The position numbers and the translations under genes are program-made. From Chitinophagaceae bacterium (GTDB lineage: Bacteria; Bacteroidota; Bacteroidia; Chitinophagales; Chitinophagaceae): a DNA stretch of 64,000 bases. The stretch covers positions 49,843 to 113,842 of the forward strand of contig JAFKGR010000014.1 of the NCBI GenBank assembly GCA_017307735.1, in the 5' to 3' direction. Below the pieces are notes generated by a model that saw only the letters and a list, made by a program, of their open reading frames with translations, made no database searches and had not been told where the DNA came from. Below, piece by piece: positions 8,974 to 17,372 of the stretch (positions are counted from its first letter, which is position 1; each line of letters starts with the position of its first letter).

Positions 8974-11028
8974 TCATTTCTTCACAGGCTTTGCAGCAAT
9001 CATCAAAAACCCTCTGAAACTGACATTCAAAGACGGATTTGAACCTTTCACTTTTCCCAACGATACATTGTGAAAGTAATCAGTCACTGAATATTGCTTT
9101 GAAGGATCCAATCCTTTCAATTGAATTTTTCCATTGAAATTATCATTGTAAACTGCGTAATACACGACACCGTCTTTTTCTATGCAATGCGTTTCAGGAT
9201 AATTATAACCAATGTCATACAAATCGCCGCGGTAAGTACCCTTGCTCAATTCCATCGTGTTGTATAAGCCAATCCATTTTTTATATAACTTTTCTTTTTC
9301 AGGGGTGAGCAACAAACTCTTTTCTTTGGCAGTTCCTATTTCCGGCCAAACGAATTTGGTACCGGGTACACCCCCCACTCCGATCTGTGAAGCAAAATCA
9401 TCATTAATCAATTCTACATGGTCACCATAAAAGGCTGTATGTGGCATCAAAGCATGATAAACTAAAGCTCTCGTTCTGACCTGCCAACTGCTTTCAGGAT
9501 CACTCGCCACAAATTGATTCATGTAAGGCATGATATAAAAATTGATAACCTCTCCACAGGGACAAAATTCGATAGCTGCCTTAGGATCAATATTTCTGGC
9601 AGTGGTAAAAATATCTTTGAAATAAACCGGCAATAGCTGATAAGATTGATTTGGATTTGAAATGTTGTGCCCGCCGGCATAATCGGGATAACACATATTT
9701 TGGTTTTGTCCATCCAGTTTCAATCCATCAAATCCCCAGTCTTTCAAAAACATTTCAACCGTACTCCTGGCAGTGGACAGAGCTACACTATCTGTGGGTG
9801 AAATCAAAAATGAATCCCACCAGGTGATGTATTGAGGAGAGCCATCTTTTTTTATCAGAAGTACATCAGGATGTTGTTTCAGAAAATTACTAACGGGTGA
9901 GACGGCAACCGGGTTCCACCAAAGCATGGCTTTTAATCCGTAAGAATGGATGCTGTCCACAAGCGCTTTCATCTCGGCATCACCACCGGCAAATTTCTGC
10001 GGATTGGTATGCCAGTCACCATAATGCTGTTGAAATCCATCGTCAATTCCAACCCACTTCATGCCCAATTTTTTTACCATCGGAAGTGTACGAATGATTT
10101 CCTGAACAGTAAAGTCTCTTTCATATCCCCAGGCACACCACATCGGTTCATAAGATCCGTTTTCGGGCGGTGCAGGTTTTATTCCTTTGGTCTGCATGTA
10201 ATCCGCGTAATTGCGCAGAACAGGGAAACAATTGCCCTTATGTACTCCTGCAAAAGTTCCGTATGTACTCAATGTTTCTCCCGGCTTCAGCACTTTGTTA
10301 TCCGGATAATCATAGCTTATGTGAATGTTTGCACCGTCAGCATACTGATCATAATTGACCGGAATTGAAATCAATCTCATCACACTATCTGTCAGCCCGA
10401 TAGCAATTCCACCAGCATCCTTCCTCCACAAATCAACCACAGGAATTCCACCACCATAATCGGTGGCATTCATGCCCATATAATTTTTATGGTAAAGCCC
10501 GGGATTTACTTTCTGAATCCAATCTCTTCGATCGGCATGCGAGCTTCCCTGAAAACTCCAGAATCTGGTCGAATCATTTTGAGATGGAATGACATTGTAA
10601 TTGTTGTTTACCCATTTTTCAACAGGCAGATCTTTTTTTCCTTTATTAATGTAGAAAACTTTGAAGTAAGCATTGCCCGGATAATTTTTGTAGGTAGAAA
10701 TGCTGACAACTTTTTCCAACGGGTATCCTGCATAAGTTCCTTTCAAAGTCCATTCAGTGCCTTCTCCGGCTGCATCAATGATTTCTTTGTGAGTTGTTGA
10801 GGTCAGTTTAAAATCTTTGGCGGTAAAATATCGCGTAACAATATATTCAGATGAAGTGAATCCCGGCATCAGTGCATGCCGGGGCAGGGCAAGGTTTTCA
10901 ATCTTCATCTGCATTTGTGTATTCACCAGAATCCGGAGGTTTCCACTGCTGATTTCCACATCACCTCCGGTCAAACGCCAGCCCATAGCAAAAATGGCAA
11001 TAACGAAAAATAGAATGGTCTTTTTCAT
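8974..11028 (-). CDS. GH36-like alpha-galactosidase / alpha-N-acetylgalactosaminidase, secreted
   Basis: 684-residue glycoside hydrolase with an N-terminal signal peptide (1-20). An N-terminal beta-sandwich (about 25-285) is followed by a TIM barrel. WVGIDDGFQQHYGDW (325-339) and WGFDGLKLDG (431-440) match the clan GH-D pattern, which places the nucleophile at Asp439 (K-L-D). Asp510 in ASDPESSW is a candidate acid/base. A C-terminal beta domain closes the protein. Retaining cleavage of terminal alpha-galactosides is the family activity. Its operon position 12 bp after the tagatose-type aldolase suggests a substrate containing alpha-Gal or alpha-GalNAc. Exact family (GH36 versus GH27/GH31-like) is a call by eye. 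Confidence 0.75.
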   Translation of the reverse strand: MKKTILFFVIAIFAMGWRLTGGDVEISSGNLRILVNTQMQMKIENLALPRHALMPGFTSSEYIVTRYFTAKDFKLTSTTHKEIIDAAGEGTEWTLKGTYAGYPLEKVVSISTYKNYPGNAYFKVFYINKGKKDLPVEKWVNNNYNVIPSQNDSTRFWSFQGSSHADRRDWIQKVNPGLYHKNYMGMNATDYGGGIPVVDLWRKDAGGIAIGLTDSVMRLISIPVNYDQYADGANIHISYDYPDNKVLKPGETLSTYGTFAGVHKGNCFPVLRNYADYMQTKGIKPAPPENGSYEPMWCAWGYERDFTVQEIIRTLPMVKKLGMKWVGIDDGFQQHYGDWHTNPQKFAGGDAEMKALVDSIHSYGLKAMLWWNPVAVSPVSNFLKQHPDVLLIKKDGSPQYITWWDSFLISPTDSVALSTARSTVEMFLKDWGFDGLKLDGQNQNMCYPDYAGGHNISNPNQSYQLLPVYFKDIFTTARNIDPKAAIEFCPCGEVINFYIMPYMNQFVASDPESSWQVRTRALVYHALMPHTAFYGDHVELINDDFASQIGVGGVPGTKFVWPEIGTAKEKSLLLTPEKEKLYKKWIGLYNTMELSKGTYRGDLYDIGYNYPETHCIEKDGVVYYAVYNDNFNGKIQLKGLDPSKQYSVTDYFHNVSLGKVKGSNPSLNVSFRGFLMIAAKPVKK

Positions 11029-11040
11029 GTCAGGAATAAT

Positions 11041-11862
11041 TTAATTTACTGAATTCACGATTTCGAGTTTTTTAGTAATCAGTTCTACCACAGCTTCTGT
11101 TGCCAACGGGAACACTTTTCTTAAATCAATCTCATCATTATCTCTCAATACCGTCTGAAGTTTTTTCATAAAAGCATTTTTCGTTTCAGTAGCCAGATTG
11201 ATTTTACTTATTCCCAGACGAATGGCTTCGCGAATCTGGTCATCAGGAATTCCGCTGCTGCCGTGCAATACGAGCGCACAACTTACAGATTCCCTGATTT
11301 CCTTTAATCTGTCAAATCTAAGATGCGGTGTTTCTTTATAAAATCCGTGGGCATTTCCAATAGCTGCTGCCAAAGCATTAATTCCCGTTTCATCAACAAA
11401 CCTTTTTGCATCCTCTGCGCGGGTGGGTTCTATCGATTGTTTCTGTCCGAGCTTTGCAATGTAACCAAGTTCGGCTTCCACATTCGCATGATAAGGTTCA
11501 GCCATCCTAACTACTTCTTTAGTTATTTTGATATTTTCTTCCAACGGTTTTTCGCTCGCGTCTATCATGATGCTGTCAAAACCAGCATCCAGGCATTCCT
11601 GCACCAACCGGATACTGCTTCCATGATCAAAGTGAAGCCAGCCGGTTACACCAAAATCACCAAGCATGGCCCGGGCCATTGCCACTGCGGGTTTTACACC
11701 AAGATAATGGAGTGTGCCTTCACTTGTTTGAAGAATCAGATTACTCTTCGTCTTTTGCGCTGCAAGCAACAAGCCCTTCAATGTTTCGAAATTGTAAAAA
11801 TTTGTTGCAAGCAACGCCGTACCACTGCGGGCACACTCCATTAGTTTTTCTTCACAGGTCAT
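11041..11862 (-). CDS. kbaY: Class II tagatose/fructose-bisphosphate aldolase (GatY/KbaY type)
   Basis: 273-residue zinc-dependent aldolase that would split tagatose-1,6-bisphosphate into dihydroxyacetone phosphate and glyceraldehyde-3-phosphate. Visible family features are WLHFDHGSS (Asp79 catalytic, His80 zinc), VEAELG (about 128-133), GNAHGFY (His172) and LHGSSG (His200). Length fits the short GatY/KbaY subfamily rather than the longer glycolytic FbaA. It overlaps the kinase gene upstream by 11 bp and precedes the glycosidase by 12 bp. The subfamily choice of tagatose over fructose rests mainly on the neighbouring AgaS and kinase genes. Confidence 0.85.
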   Translation of the reverse strand: MTCEEKLMECARSGTALLATNFYNFETLKGLLLAAQKTKSNLILQTSEGTLHYLGVKPAVAMARAMLGDFGVTGWLHFDHGSSIRLVQECLDAGFDSIMIDASEKPLEENIKITKEVVRMAEPYHANVEAELGYIAKLGQKQSIEPTRAEDAKRFVDETGINALAAAIGNAHGFYKETPHLRFDRLKEIRESVSCALVLHGSSGIPDDQIREAIRLGISKINLATETKNAFMKKLQTVLRDNDEIDLRKVFPLATEAVVELITKKLEIVNSVN

Positions 11863-12817
11863 CTATAGAATAATTGAACTTTGTACAGGCAATATTTTTG
11901 AAATCTTTTTTTGAACTAAATGCTGCTGTGCCGCCATGCGCAGTTGTGTTTACAGCTCCACAAATGGCACCCAGCTCAAGGCATTTTTCAATGGTCTTAT
12001 TTTTTAAAAATGCATGGATAAATCCGGCATTGAAACTATCCCCGGCTCCAATGGTATCCATTACCTTTCTATTCAGAAAAGCAGGTTGCATGTAAAATTT
12101 TCCCCCGTCCCAGGCCAGGCATCCTTTTACACCATTTTTCACAACTATCGTATTGGAAAATTCTTTCAAAGAATTTATTCCAGACTTTGCATCTTTTTTT
12201 CCTGTAATGGCACGCATTTCATCAATATTCGGCAAAAAGATATCTGTATCGTTTAATAATTTTTTCCAATCGCAATCCCATTTTTCTTCCGGATCCCATT
12301 GCGTATCGAGCGACGTTGTCAAATGAAGTTTTTTAGCTCTTCTGAATAATTCAGCCACCCCATTCCTGAGAGATGACTGAAGGAAAACAGAACTCACATG
12401 CAGATGATCGTAATCTTTCAAGACCTGATCAGGCACATCCTTTTCCGTCAATTCCTGCATGGCCCCGGGATAGGTAACCATCGCTCTTTCATTTTTAAAA
12501 CTAAAAGCTACGGTCAATCCCGTTTTCAAAGTCGGACTATAAATCAGTCTGTCAGTATTGACTTTTTTATTTTTCAGGCTTTCTTCAACCTGCTTCCCAA
12601 ATTGATCCTTTCCTACTTTTCCCAAAAAAGTCACATCGGTTCCAAGTGTGGATAGATTACATGCGAAAATGGCTGAACTGCTTCCCATGACAAGATTCAT
12701 TTTTTGTGCAATGATTTCCTTTTTTACTTCGGGAAACACAGCGAGTTCATCCAGAATCAGATCCAGGTTGAGTTCGCCAACCACCAGCACTTTTAATTTC
12801 CTGCCTGGTCTTTTCAT
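11852..12817 (-). CDS. PfkB/ribokinase-family sugar kinase (tagatose-6-phosphate kinase candidate)
   Basis: 321-residue PfkB-family kinase. The N-terminal glycine-rich segment (VVGELNLDL, then VMGSSSAIFACNLSTLG at 43-59) and the C-terminal signature DTIGAGDSFNAGF (254-266), with the anion hole and catalytic base Asp260, are intact. In this context it should phosphorylate tagatose-6-phosphate to the 1,6-bisphosphate for the adjacent aldolase. Other PfkB substrates, including free GalNAc, cannot be excluded. It overlaps the AgaS gene upstream by 4 bp (ATGA) and the aldolase downstream by 11 bp, a tightly coupled operon. Confidence 0.85.
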   Translation of the reverse strand: MKRPGRKLKVLVVGELNLDLILDELAVFPEVKKEIIAQKMNLVMGSSSAIFACNLSTLGTDVTFLGKVGKDQFGKQVEESLKNKKVNTDRLIYSPTLKTGLTVAFSFKNERAMVTYPGAMQELTEKDVPDQVLKDYDHLHVSSVFLQSSLRNGVAELFRRAKKLHLTTSLDTQWDPEEKWDCDWKKLLNDTDIFLPNIDEMRAITGKKDAKSGINSLKEFSNTIVVKNGVKGCLAWDGGKFYMQPAFLNRKVMDTIGAGDSFNAGFIHAFLKNKTIEKCLELGAICGAVNTTAHGGTAAFSSKKDFKNIACTKFNYSIDDL

Positions 12818-13989
12818 GATACTTCGGTTACAGGATAAATGTGAACACCTTCTACCACTCTTGATATAGCGCCATTTAATGAGGGAGTATCGGGTTTCAA
12901 ACCAAGCTTCAGACTTTTAAAGAAACCCAATAGCTGAGCCGGAATAATAAAATTCAAAGGCTGCAATTCTTCAGCAAGCGCCGTTTCAGTATCGTTGAAA
13001 TTGATCTGGCAATCCAGGATATCCGTCTGAATGGGTTTCTGGCTGACACCCAAATGAAAAAGCGCTTTGGAACCTCTGCTCATATCGTTCAGCAAATCCA
13101 TTTCATACCTATGTACATATTCATCATTGCTGAAAAAATACACAACAAGTGTGTCTTCATGAATTACGGCTTTCGGCCCATGCCGAAATCCCATAAAGGT
13201 ATCTGCTTTACAAATGATTTCCCCGTTTGTCAATTCCTGTAATTTCAGTGCGCCTTCAGAAGCTGTGCCATACAGGGATCCTGACCCAAGAAAAACAGCT
13301 CTTTTGAACGGTTTATCCGCAATGGATTTGACAGATGCAATCCCATTAGCCAGAAACTTTTCTCCCAATTCAAATGCAAGTTCAAGTTGAGAATTCAGGT
13401 TGGGAACTATTTTTTTAGTTGCAAGGATGGTAACCAGGCCACACAGTAACATGGAGGAATAACTTCCTGTCATCGCAAGGCTTTTGTCATTCGTGCTTTC
13501 AGGAAGAACAAATATTTTAACAGGATTGACAGAACGGTACTGAGCAAGGTCACCCTCAGCATCGCAGGTAAAAATCAGGTGGAAACATTTTTTACAATAC
13601 CTGTCGGCAAGTTCCAATGCTGCTTTACTTTCCGGACTGTTGCCACTTCGTGCAAATGAAACAATCAGACAGGAATTATCGGAGTTGAAATAATATTCCG
13701 GGAAAGTGACAATGTCAGTGGTAGCCACGGCCTGTGATTGCTTATTCCAATATTTAAATGAGTATCCCGCCAGAGAATAGCCAATGAAAGAACTTGTACC
13801 TGCACCCGCAAATATGATACAATCCACTTCCTGCAACGCCTTCGTTACAAATGATGACAGGGAATCAAACTGTTGCGAAAATTTATCTATGGTCTCCCTC
13901 CATACTGAAGGTTGCTGATTAATTTCTGCTGCAGTCCTGTATCCTCCTTTGGTAAGCAATTCTTTTTTAGAATATTTAAAAATATCCAT
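12814..13989 (-). CDS. agaS: SIS-domain galactosamine-6-phosphate deaminase/isomerase (AgaS-like)
   Basis: Sugar isomerase with two SIS domains (about 40-190 and 215-370). GAGTSSFIG and SFARSGNSPES mark the first phosphosugar site; GSGSLYGTASEGALKLQELTNG and FRHGPKA mark the second, typical of AgaS. Proteins of this type convert galactosamine-6-phosphate to tagatose-6-phosphate plus ammonia. The ATG at 13989 is preferred over an in-frame TTG at 14010, because a TAnnTTTG promoter motif covers the TTG. It is the first gene of the minus-strand catabolic operon and diverges from the DeoR-family regulator. Confidence 0.88.
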   Translation of the reverse strand: MDIFKYSKKELLTKGGYRTAAEINQQPSVWRETIDKFSQQFDSLSSFVTKALQEVDCIIFAGAGTSSFIGYSLAGYSFKYWNKQSQAVATTDIVTFPEYYFNSDNSCLIVSFARSGNSPESKAALELADRYCKKCFHLIFTCDAEGDLAQYRSVNPVKIFVLPESTNDKSLAMTGSYSSMLLCGLVTILATKKIVPNLNSQLELAFELGEKFLANGIASVKSIADKPFKRAVFLGSGSLYGTASEGALKLQELTNGEIICKADTFMGFRHGPKAVIHEDTLVVYFFSNDEYVHRYEMDLLNDMSRGSKALFHLGVSQKPIQTDILDCQINFNDTETALAEELQPLNFIIPAQLLGFFKSLKLGLKPDTPSLNGAISRVVEGVHIYPVTEVS

Positions 13990-14007
13990 AATCCCTTTTA
14001 TTACTCC

Positions 14008-14015
14008 CAAAGGTA
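14008..14015 (-). promoter_or_regulatory. -7 promoter element for the agaS operon
   Basis: TACCTTTG on the minus strand is an exact match to the Bacteroidota -7 consensus TAnnTTTG, 18 bp upstream of the agaS ATG. Transcription would start only about 10 nt before the ATG, which argues for that ATG over the upstream TTG. No clear -33 TTTG was found. Confidence 0.45.
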
Positions 14016-14038
14016 TTATAATTTTTAAAACTTGTATA

Positions 14039-14063
14039 ATCTTTCATTATCTTATTATATTTA
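14039..14063. promoter_or_regulatory. Possible DeoR/AgaR operator in the agaS-regulator intergenic region
   Basis: The divergent intergenic region contains a CTTTCATTATC stretch followed by TTATTATATTT. The TTTCAT core with T-rich spacing resembles the TTTCRTTT-type direct repeats bound by E. coli AgaR and related DeoR proteins. It lies between the agaS promoter motif and the regulator gene, where autoregulation would be expected. Similarity is short, so this is tentative. Confidence 0.25.
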
Positions 14064-14119
14064 GGAGAAAAATCATTTAAATTAAAAACTTAATTAACTT
14101 TAAATCCTAAAAAGAAACT

Positions 14120-14902
14120 ATGCCGAAAAGAAAAGGAAGAATGACGGTATCCCGCCGGCGGGCAATCATCGAACAGGTCAAAGAAAGTGGTGAAGTTCTG
14201 ATAACGGACCTCAGCAAACAGTTTGCCGTAAGTGAGGTGACCATACGAAACGACCTGGAATATCTCGAGAGCAAAAAATTAGTGATGCGCGCCCGCGGTG
14301 GTGCCTTTAATGTGGAGAGCCACGTGGGAACGGATCAAAGTATTTTCGATAAAAATAAAATCCATTCTGTAGAAAAATCTGCCATCGGAAAAAAATCTGC
14401 TGAACTCATCACCGAAAATGATACCATTATCCTGGACAGTGGGACAACCACTGCAGAAATAGCCAAAAACCTTGGTGGGTTTCAACAGCTAACTGTTATA
14501 ACAAATGCAATCAATATCATTAATATTATGATGGGATTGCCTAATATAAACCTGATAGTGCCCGGTGGCGTGCTCCGGCAAAATTCAATGAGCCTGAAAG
14601 GTCCATTGGCAGAGAAAAGTCTCACCAACTTCTTTGTTGACAAGGCTTTCATCAGTACTGATGGTTTTGATACCCGCCAGGGAATATTTACGCCAAACCT
14701 GGAAGAAGCATCTTTAAATATGGTCATGATCGCTGCTGCAAAGCATGTGATCTTAGTTACCGACAGCAGTAAATTCACACGCAAAAGTCTGGTGTTTATC
14801 TGCGGTCTGGAAAAAATTAAAACAGTGGTAACAGACGCGGGGATTCCTGAAGATGATCGCAAAAGGCTGGAAGATGCAGGTATCCAGGTTATCATAGCCT
14901 GA
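14120..14902 (+). CDS. DeoR/GlpR family transcriptional regulator (AgaR-like)
   Basis: 260-residue sugar-phosphate-responsive repressor. The N-terminal winged helix-turn-helix (about 8-60) has the DeoR signature VSEVTIRNDLEYLESKKLVMRARGGA. The C-terminal effector domain (80-255) is the DeoRC/ISOCOT fold, with DSGTTTAEIAKNL, VPGGVLRQNS and VTDSSKF blocks that bind phosphosugars. It is transcribed away from the agaS operon and towards the GH109/SusCD genes, 110 bp from the former, so control of both arms in response to a tagatose or galactosamine phosphate is likely (inference from family and position). Confidence 0.9.
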   Translation: MPKRKGRMTVSRRRAIIEQVKESGEVLITDLSKQFAVSEVTIRNDLEYLESKKLVMRARGGAFNVESHVGTDQSIFDKNKIHSVEKSAIGKKSAELITENDTIILDSGTTTAEIAKNLGGFQQLTVITNAINIINIMMGLPNINLIVPGGVLRQNSMSLKGPLAEKSLTNFFVDKAFISTDGFDTRQGIFTPNLEEASLNMVMIAAAKHVILVTDSSKFTRKSLVFICGLEKIKTVVTDAGIPEDDRKRLEDAGIQVIIA

Positions 14903-15837
14903 AAAAAATATCAGGCGATTATTGATTTTTTTCTGCAAAAGACGGTACCCTAAAACTGCCTCTTCTAAGAAAAAGTTCATTTACTTTTTTTAACCGGTCC
15001 ATACAAATAAATGAGCTGTCAAAAAAAATTTCGGGATATTAAAAAATTTATCTTTTGGTGAAATCAAGAACTTCTTTTTTCATCTGGCTAAAAAAGTCAT
15101 GACGACTTAATCTGGTATTAATTCACGGAAAAACAGCTTTTTAGAAACATTCGTATTCAACGAAAGTTTAGAAAATTTGAAAAAATAAAAAAAAGGTAAA
15201 TAAGAATAAAAAGTTTTATTACCTTTATGTAAGTTTAAAATAGTTGTTTTTACGAAAATAAACGAAAGGATATAAAAGATCTTTGATAATAAATAAGGTT
15301 GTGGTGTTTTACTTACGGCTCTTAGGGAATTGCAGAGTATTGAAAAACCACACATAAGGATAACAAGTACCCGAACAAAATCTTCTTGCTTGAATTCCGA
15401 TATTTCAATCAGAAATCTACATGAGAAGTTTGGTCCCGTGCTGTTGGGGGGCCCGGATAAATTGCCGCAACCTTTTTTGAAATCTATCTTATCAAAATCT
15501 TTCTTCCCGGAATTTAATTCGTAATCATGAGGGTAAGAAAAAATAAAATTATTACCACCCAGACTATGACCTTAATGAACCAGACTAAAATCAACTACGA
15601 TCTTTTGCAATACGACAAAAGTACCAGACCGTTTTCCCAAACCTACAAAACCTTCATACCAATTAAGAATAATCACAGATGGAATTTCTATTCATCGTTT
15701 TCACACAATGAGGATCCTAAAATATTATTCAGAACAAACGTATATAATTCAACACTTTTTTTAATTCAGTTGTTGATACCCGGATTGGGGGCAACAGAAA
15801 ACACCACACAGTTATCCATTTCCAAAACGAATAAGCA
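14903..15837 (+). other. 935-bp intergenic region upstream of the GH109/SusCD operon
   Basis: No convincing gene. The left half is very A/T-rich. A 104-codon open frame (15527-15841) ends in TGA overlapping the GH109 ATG, but its Asn/Thr/Lys-rich composition and lack of recognisable domain make it doubtful. A near-consensus -7 box (GATCTTTG, 15279-15286) follows the CGAAA repeats at 15251-15269, so transcription of the plus-strand arm may start there and carry a leader of about 550 nt. No riboswitch was recognised. Confidence 0.4.
15251..15269. promoter_or_regulatory. Candidate AgaR-type operator (direct CGAAA repeats)
   Basis: TACGAAAATAAACGAAAGG holds two ACGAAA direct repeats 10 bp apart. 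Read on the other strand it is TTTCGTTTATTTTCGT, close to the TTTCRTTTYRTTT pattern known for AgaR. A third copy, AACGAAAG, occurs at 15159-15166. The site sits about 10 bp upstream of a near-consensus -7 box (GATCTTTG at 15279-15286), suitable for repression of the GH109/SusCD operon. Confidence 0.35.
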
Positions 15838-17265
15838 ATGAAAAATAACCGCAGAAATTTTATAAAACTTTCGGGACTGACCGGGCTTGGATTATTGGGA
15901 AGCAATTTCGCCAATGGAGTACAGCGCATTCAGAAACAGAATGAAGTAATCAACTCCCCGGGGCACTCCGATAACCAGATTTTCAACATGTGCGGTTATG
16001 CAGCGCCTAAACTTGATGTAGTGAGAGCGGGTTTCATCGGACTGGGCATGAGAGGCCCGGAACACTTAAAAAATATGTCTTTGCTCGAAGGTGTAGAAAT
16101 CAAAGCCCTTTGCGACATCCGCCCCCGGTTTGCAGAACAGGCTGGAAACAGTTTAAAAGGCACATCTCACAAACCTGATATTTATAGTGGTACAATGGAG
16201 GCATGGAAGAAAATGTGTGACCGCAATGATATAGACCTCATCTTCATTGCCACCCCGTGGGACATGCACGCTCCGATGGCTGTGTATGCGATGGAGCATG
16301 GCAAACATGTCTGCATAGAAGTACCGGCAGCGATCACTTTGGATGAATGCTGGCAGCTTGTAGAAACGTCAGAAAAAACAAAGCAACATTGCATGATGAT
16401 GGAAAATTGCTGCTATGATTTTTTTGAACTGCTTACACTCAATATGGCAAGGCAGGGATTTTTCGGAGAAATTGTTCATGGGGAAGGCGCCTATATCCAC
16501 AACCTTCTCGATCTCAATTTCGACAAGAACGGTTATTGGGAAATGTGGCGACTGAGAGAAAACATCCATCGCAATGGAAATCTGTATCCTACACACGGAC
16601 TGGGCCCTATATGTCAGATTATGGACATCAACCGCGGAGATAAACTGGTCTCTCTTGAATCAAGATCGGGCAAAGATTTTTTAATGGGACCAACTGCAAA
16701 AAAACTTGCATCTGCCGACAACTTTTTCGCACCTTATGCCGAAGCATCCTATCGTGGAAATATGAATGTCACCAATATCTCTACCCACAAAGGAAGAACC
16801 ATCATGATCCAACATGATGTAACCTCACCCAATGTTTATTCAAGGATACACAGAATTACAGGTACCAAAGGCACAGCGCTCAAATATCCTCTACCTCCAA
16901 AAATTTCCAACGGAGGTGAAGACTGGATTTCTGATAAAGAAATGAAAGAGCTGGAAATTAAATACCAGCCACCAATCTTAAAGAAAGTGGGTGAACTCGC
17001 AAAAGAGGTTGGCGGACACGGAGGAATGGATTTTCTGATGGACTGGCGCACTGTAGATTGTCTGCGCAACGGATTACCACTGGATCAGGATGTGTATGAT
17101 GCAGCGCTATGGAGTTCTGTATCTCCATTGAGTGAAGCTTCTGTGGCAAACAAATCGCGTACGGTGGAGATACCTGATTTTACACGTGGCTCGTGGAAGA
17201 CAAACAATCCTGTGGATATCCTTCTTGAAAAAGGAGGCACCACAAAAACGAAACTGAAAAGTTAA
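15838..17265 (+). CDS. GH109-type alpha-N-acetylgalactosaminidase (Gfo/Idh/MocA fold)
   Basis: 475-residue NAD-dependent glycosidase that would remove terminal alpha-linked GalNAc, as in the blood-group-A-converting enzyme. A Tat-like signal (NRRNFIKLSG, residues 4-13) precedes the Rossmann domain with GFIGLGMRG (65-73). CDIRPRF, TPWDMHAPM and EVPAA (161-165) are standard. The block with ENCCYD (190-194) and NLYPTHGLGP (248-257) carries Tyr250 and His253, the residues expected at the GH109 site. It opens the plus-strand operon with SusC. Plain Gfo/Idh/MocA oxidoreductases lack this block; GH109 is strongly favoured, though some GH109-like proteins have other activities. Confidence 0.87.
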   Translation: MKNNRRNFIKLSGLTGLGLLGSNFANGVQRIQKQNEVINSPGHSDNQIFNMCGYAAPKLDVVRAGFIGLGMRGPEHLKNMSLLEGVEIKALCDIRPRFAEQAGNSLKGTSHKPDIYSGTMEAWKKMCDRNDIDLIFIATPWDMHAPMAVYAMEHGKHVCIEVPAAITLDECWQLVETSEKTKQHCMMMENCCYDFFELLTLNMARQGFFGEIVHGEGAYIHNLLDLNFDKNGYWEMWRLRENIHRNGNLYPTHGLGPICQIMDINRGDKLVSLESRSGKDFLMGPTAKKLASADNFFAPYAEASYRGNMNVTNISTHKGRTIMIQHDVTSPNVYSRIHRITGTKGTALKYPLPPKISNGGEDWISDKEMKELEIKYQPPILKKVGELAKEVGGHGGMDFLMDWRTVDCLRNGLPLDQDVYDAALWSSVSPLSEASVANKSRTVEIPDFTRGSWKTNNPVDILLEKGGTTKTKLKS

Positions 17266-17372
17266 ACTAAGGGATTTAAAAAAGAAATAAACAACAGGCC
17301 GGAAAAATAATTCCGCCAGAATTTTTTAAACTATAAATATCGAAAAGTCACACACTCAAAAATTTTAAAGCT

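Noticed and set aside
15330..15524. 64-codon open frame in the GH109 leader
   Set aside because: No domain, no promoter or ribosome-binding support, and no neighbour linkage.
15527..15841. 104-codon open frame overlapping the GH109 start
   Set aside because: Asn/Thr/Lys-rich composition typical of non-coding A/T-rich DNA, no recognised domain or signal peptide; the ATGA overlap alone is weak evidence.
15838..17265. Ordinary Gfo/Idh/MocA sugar dehydrogenase
   Set aside because: The ENCCYD and NLYPTHGLGP block with a Tat-like signal, plus the GalNAc locus, fits GH109 better.
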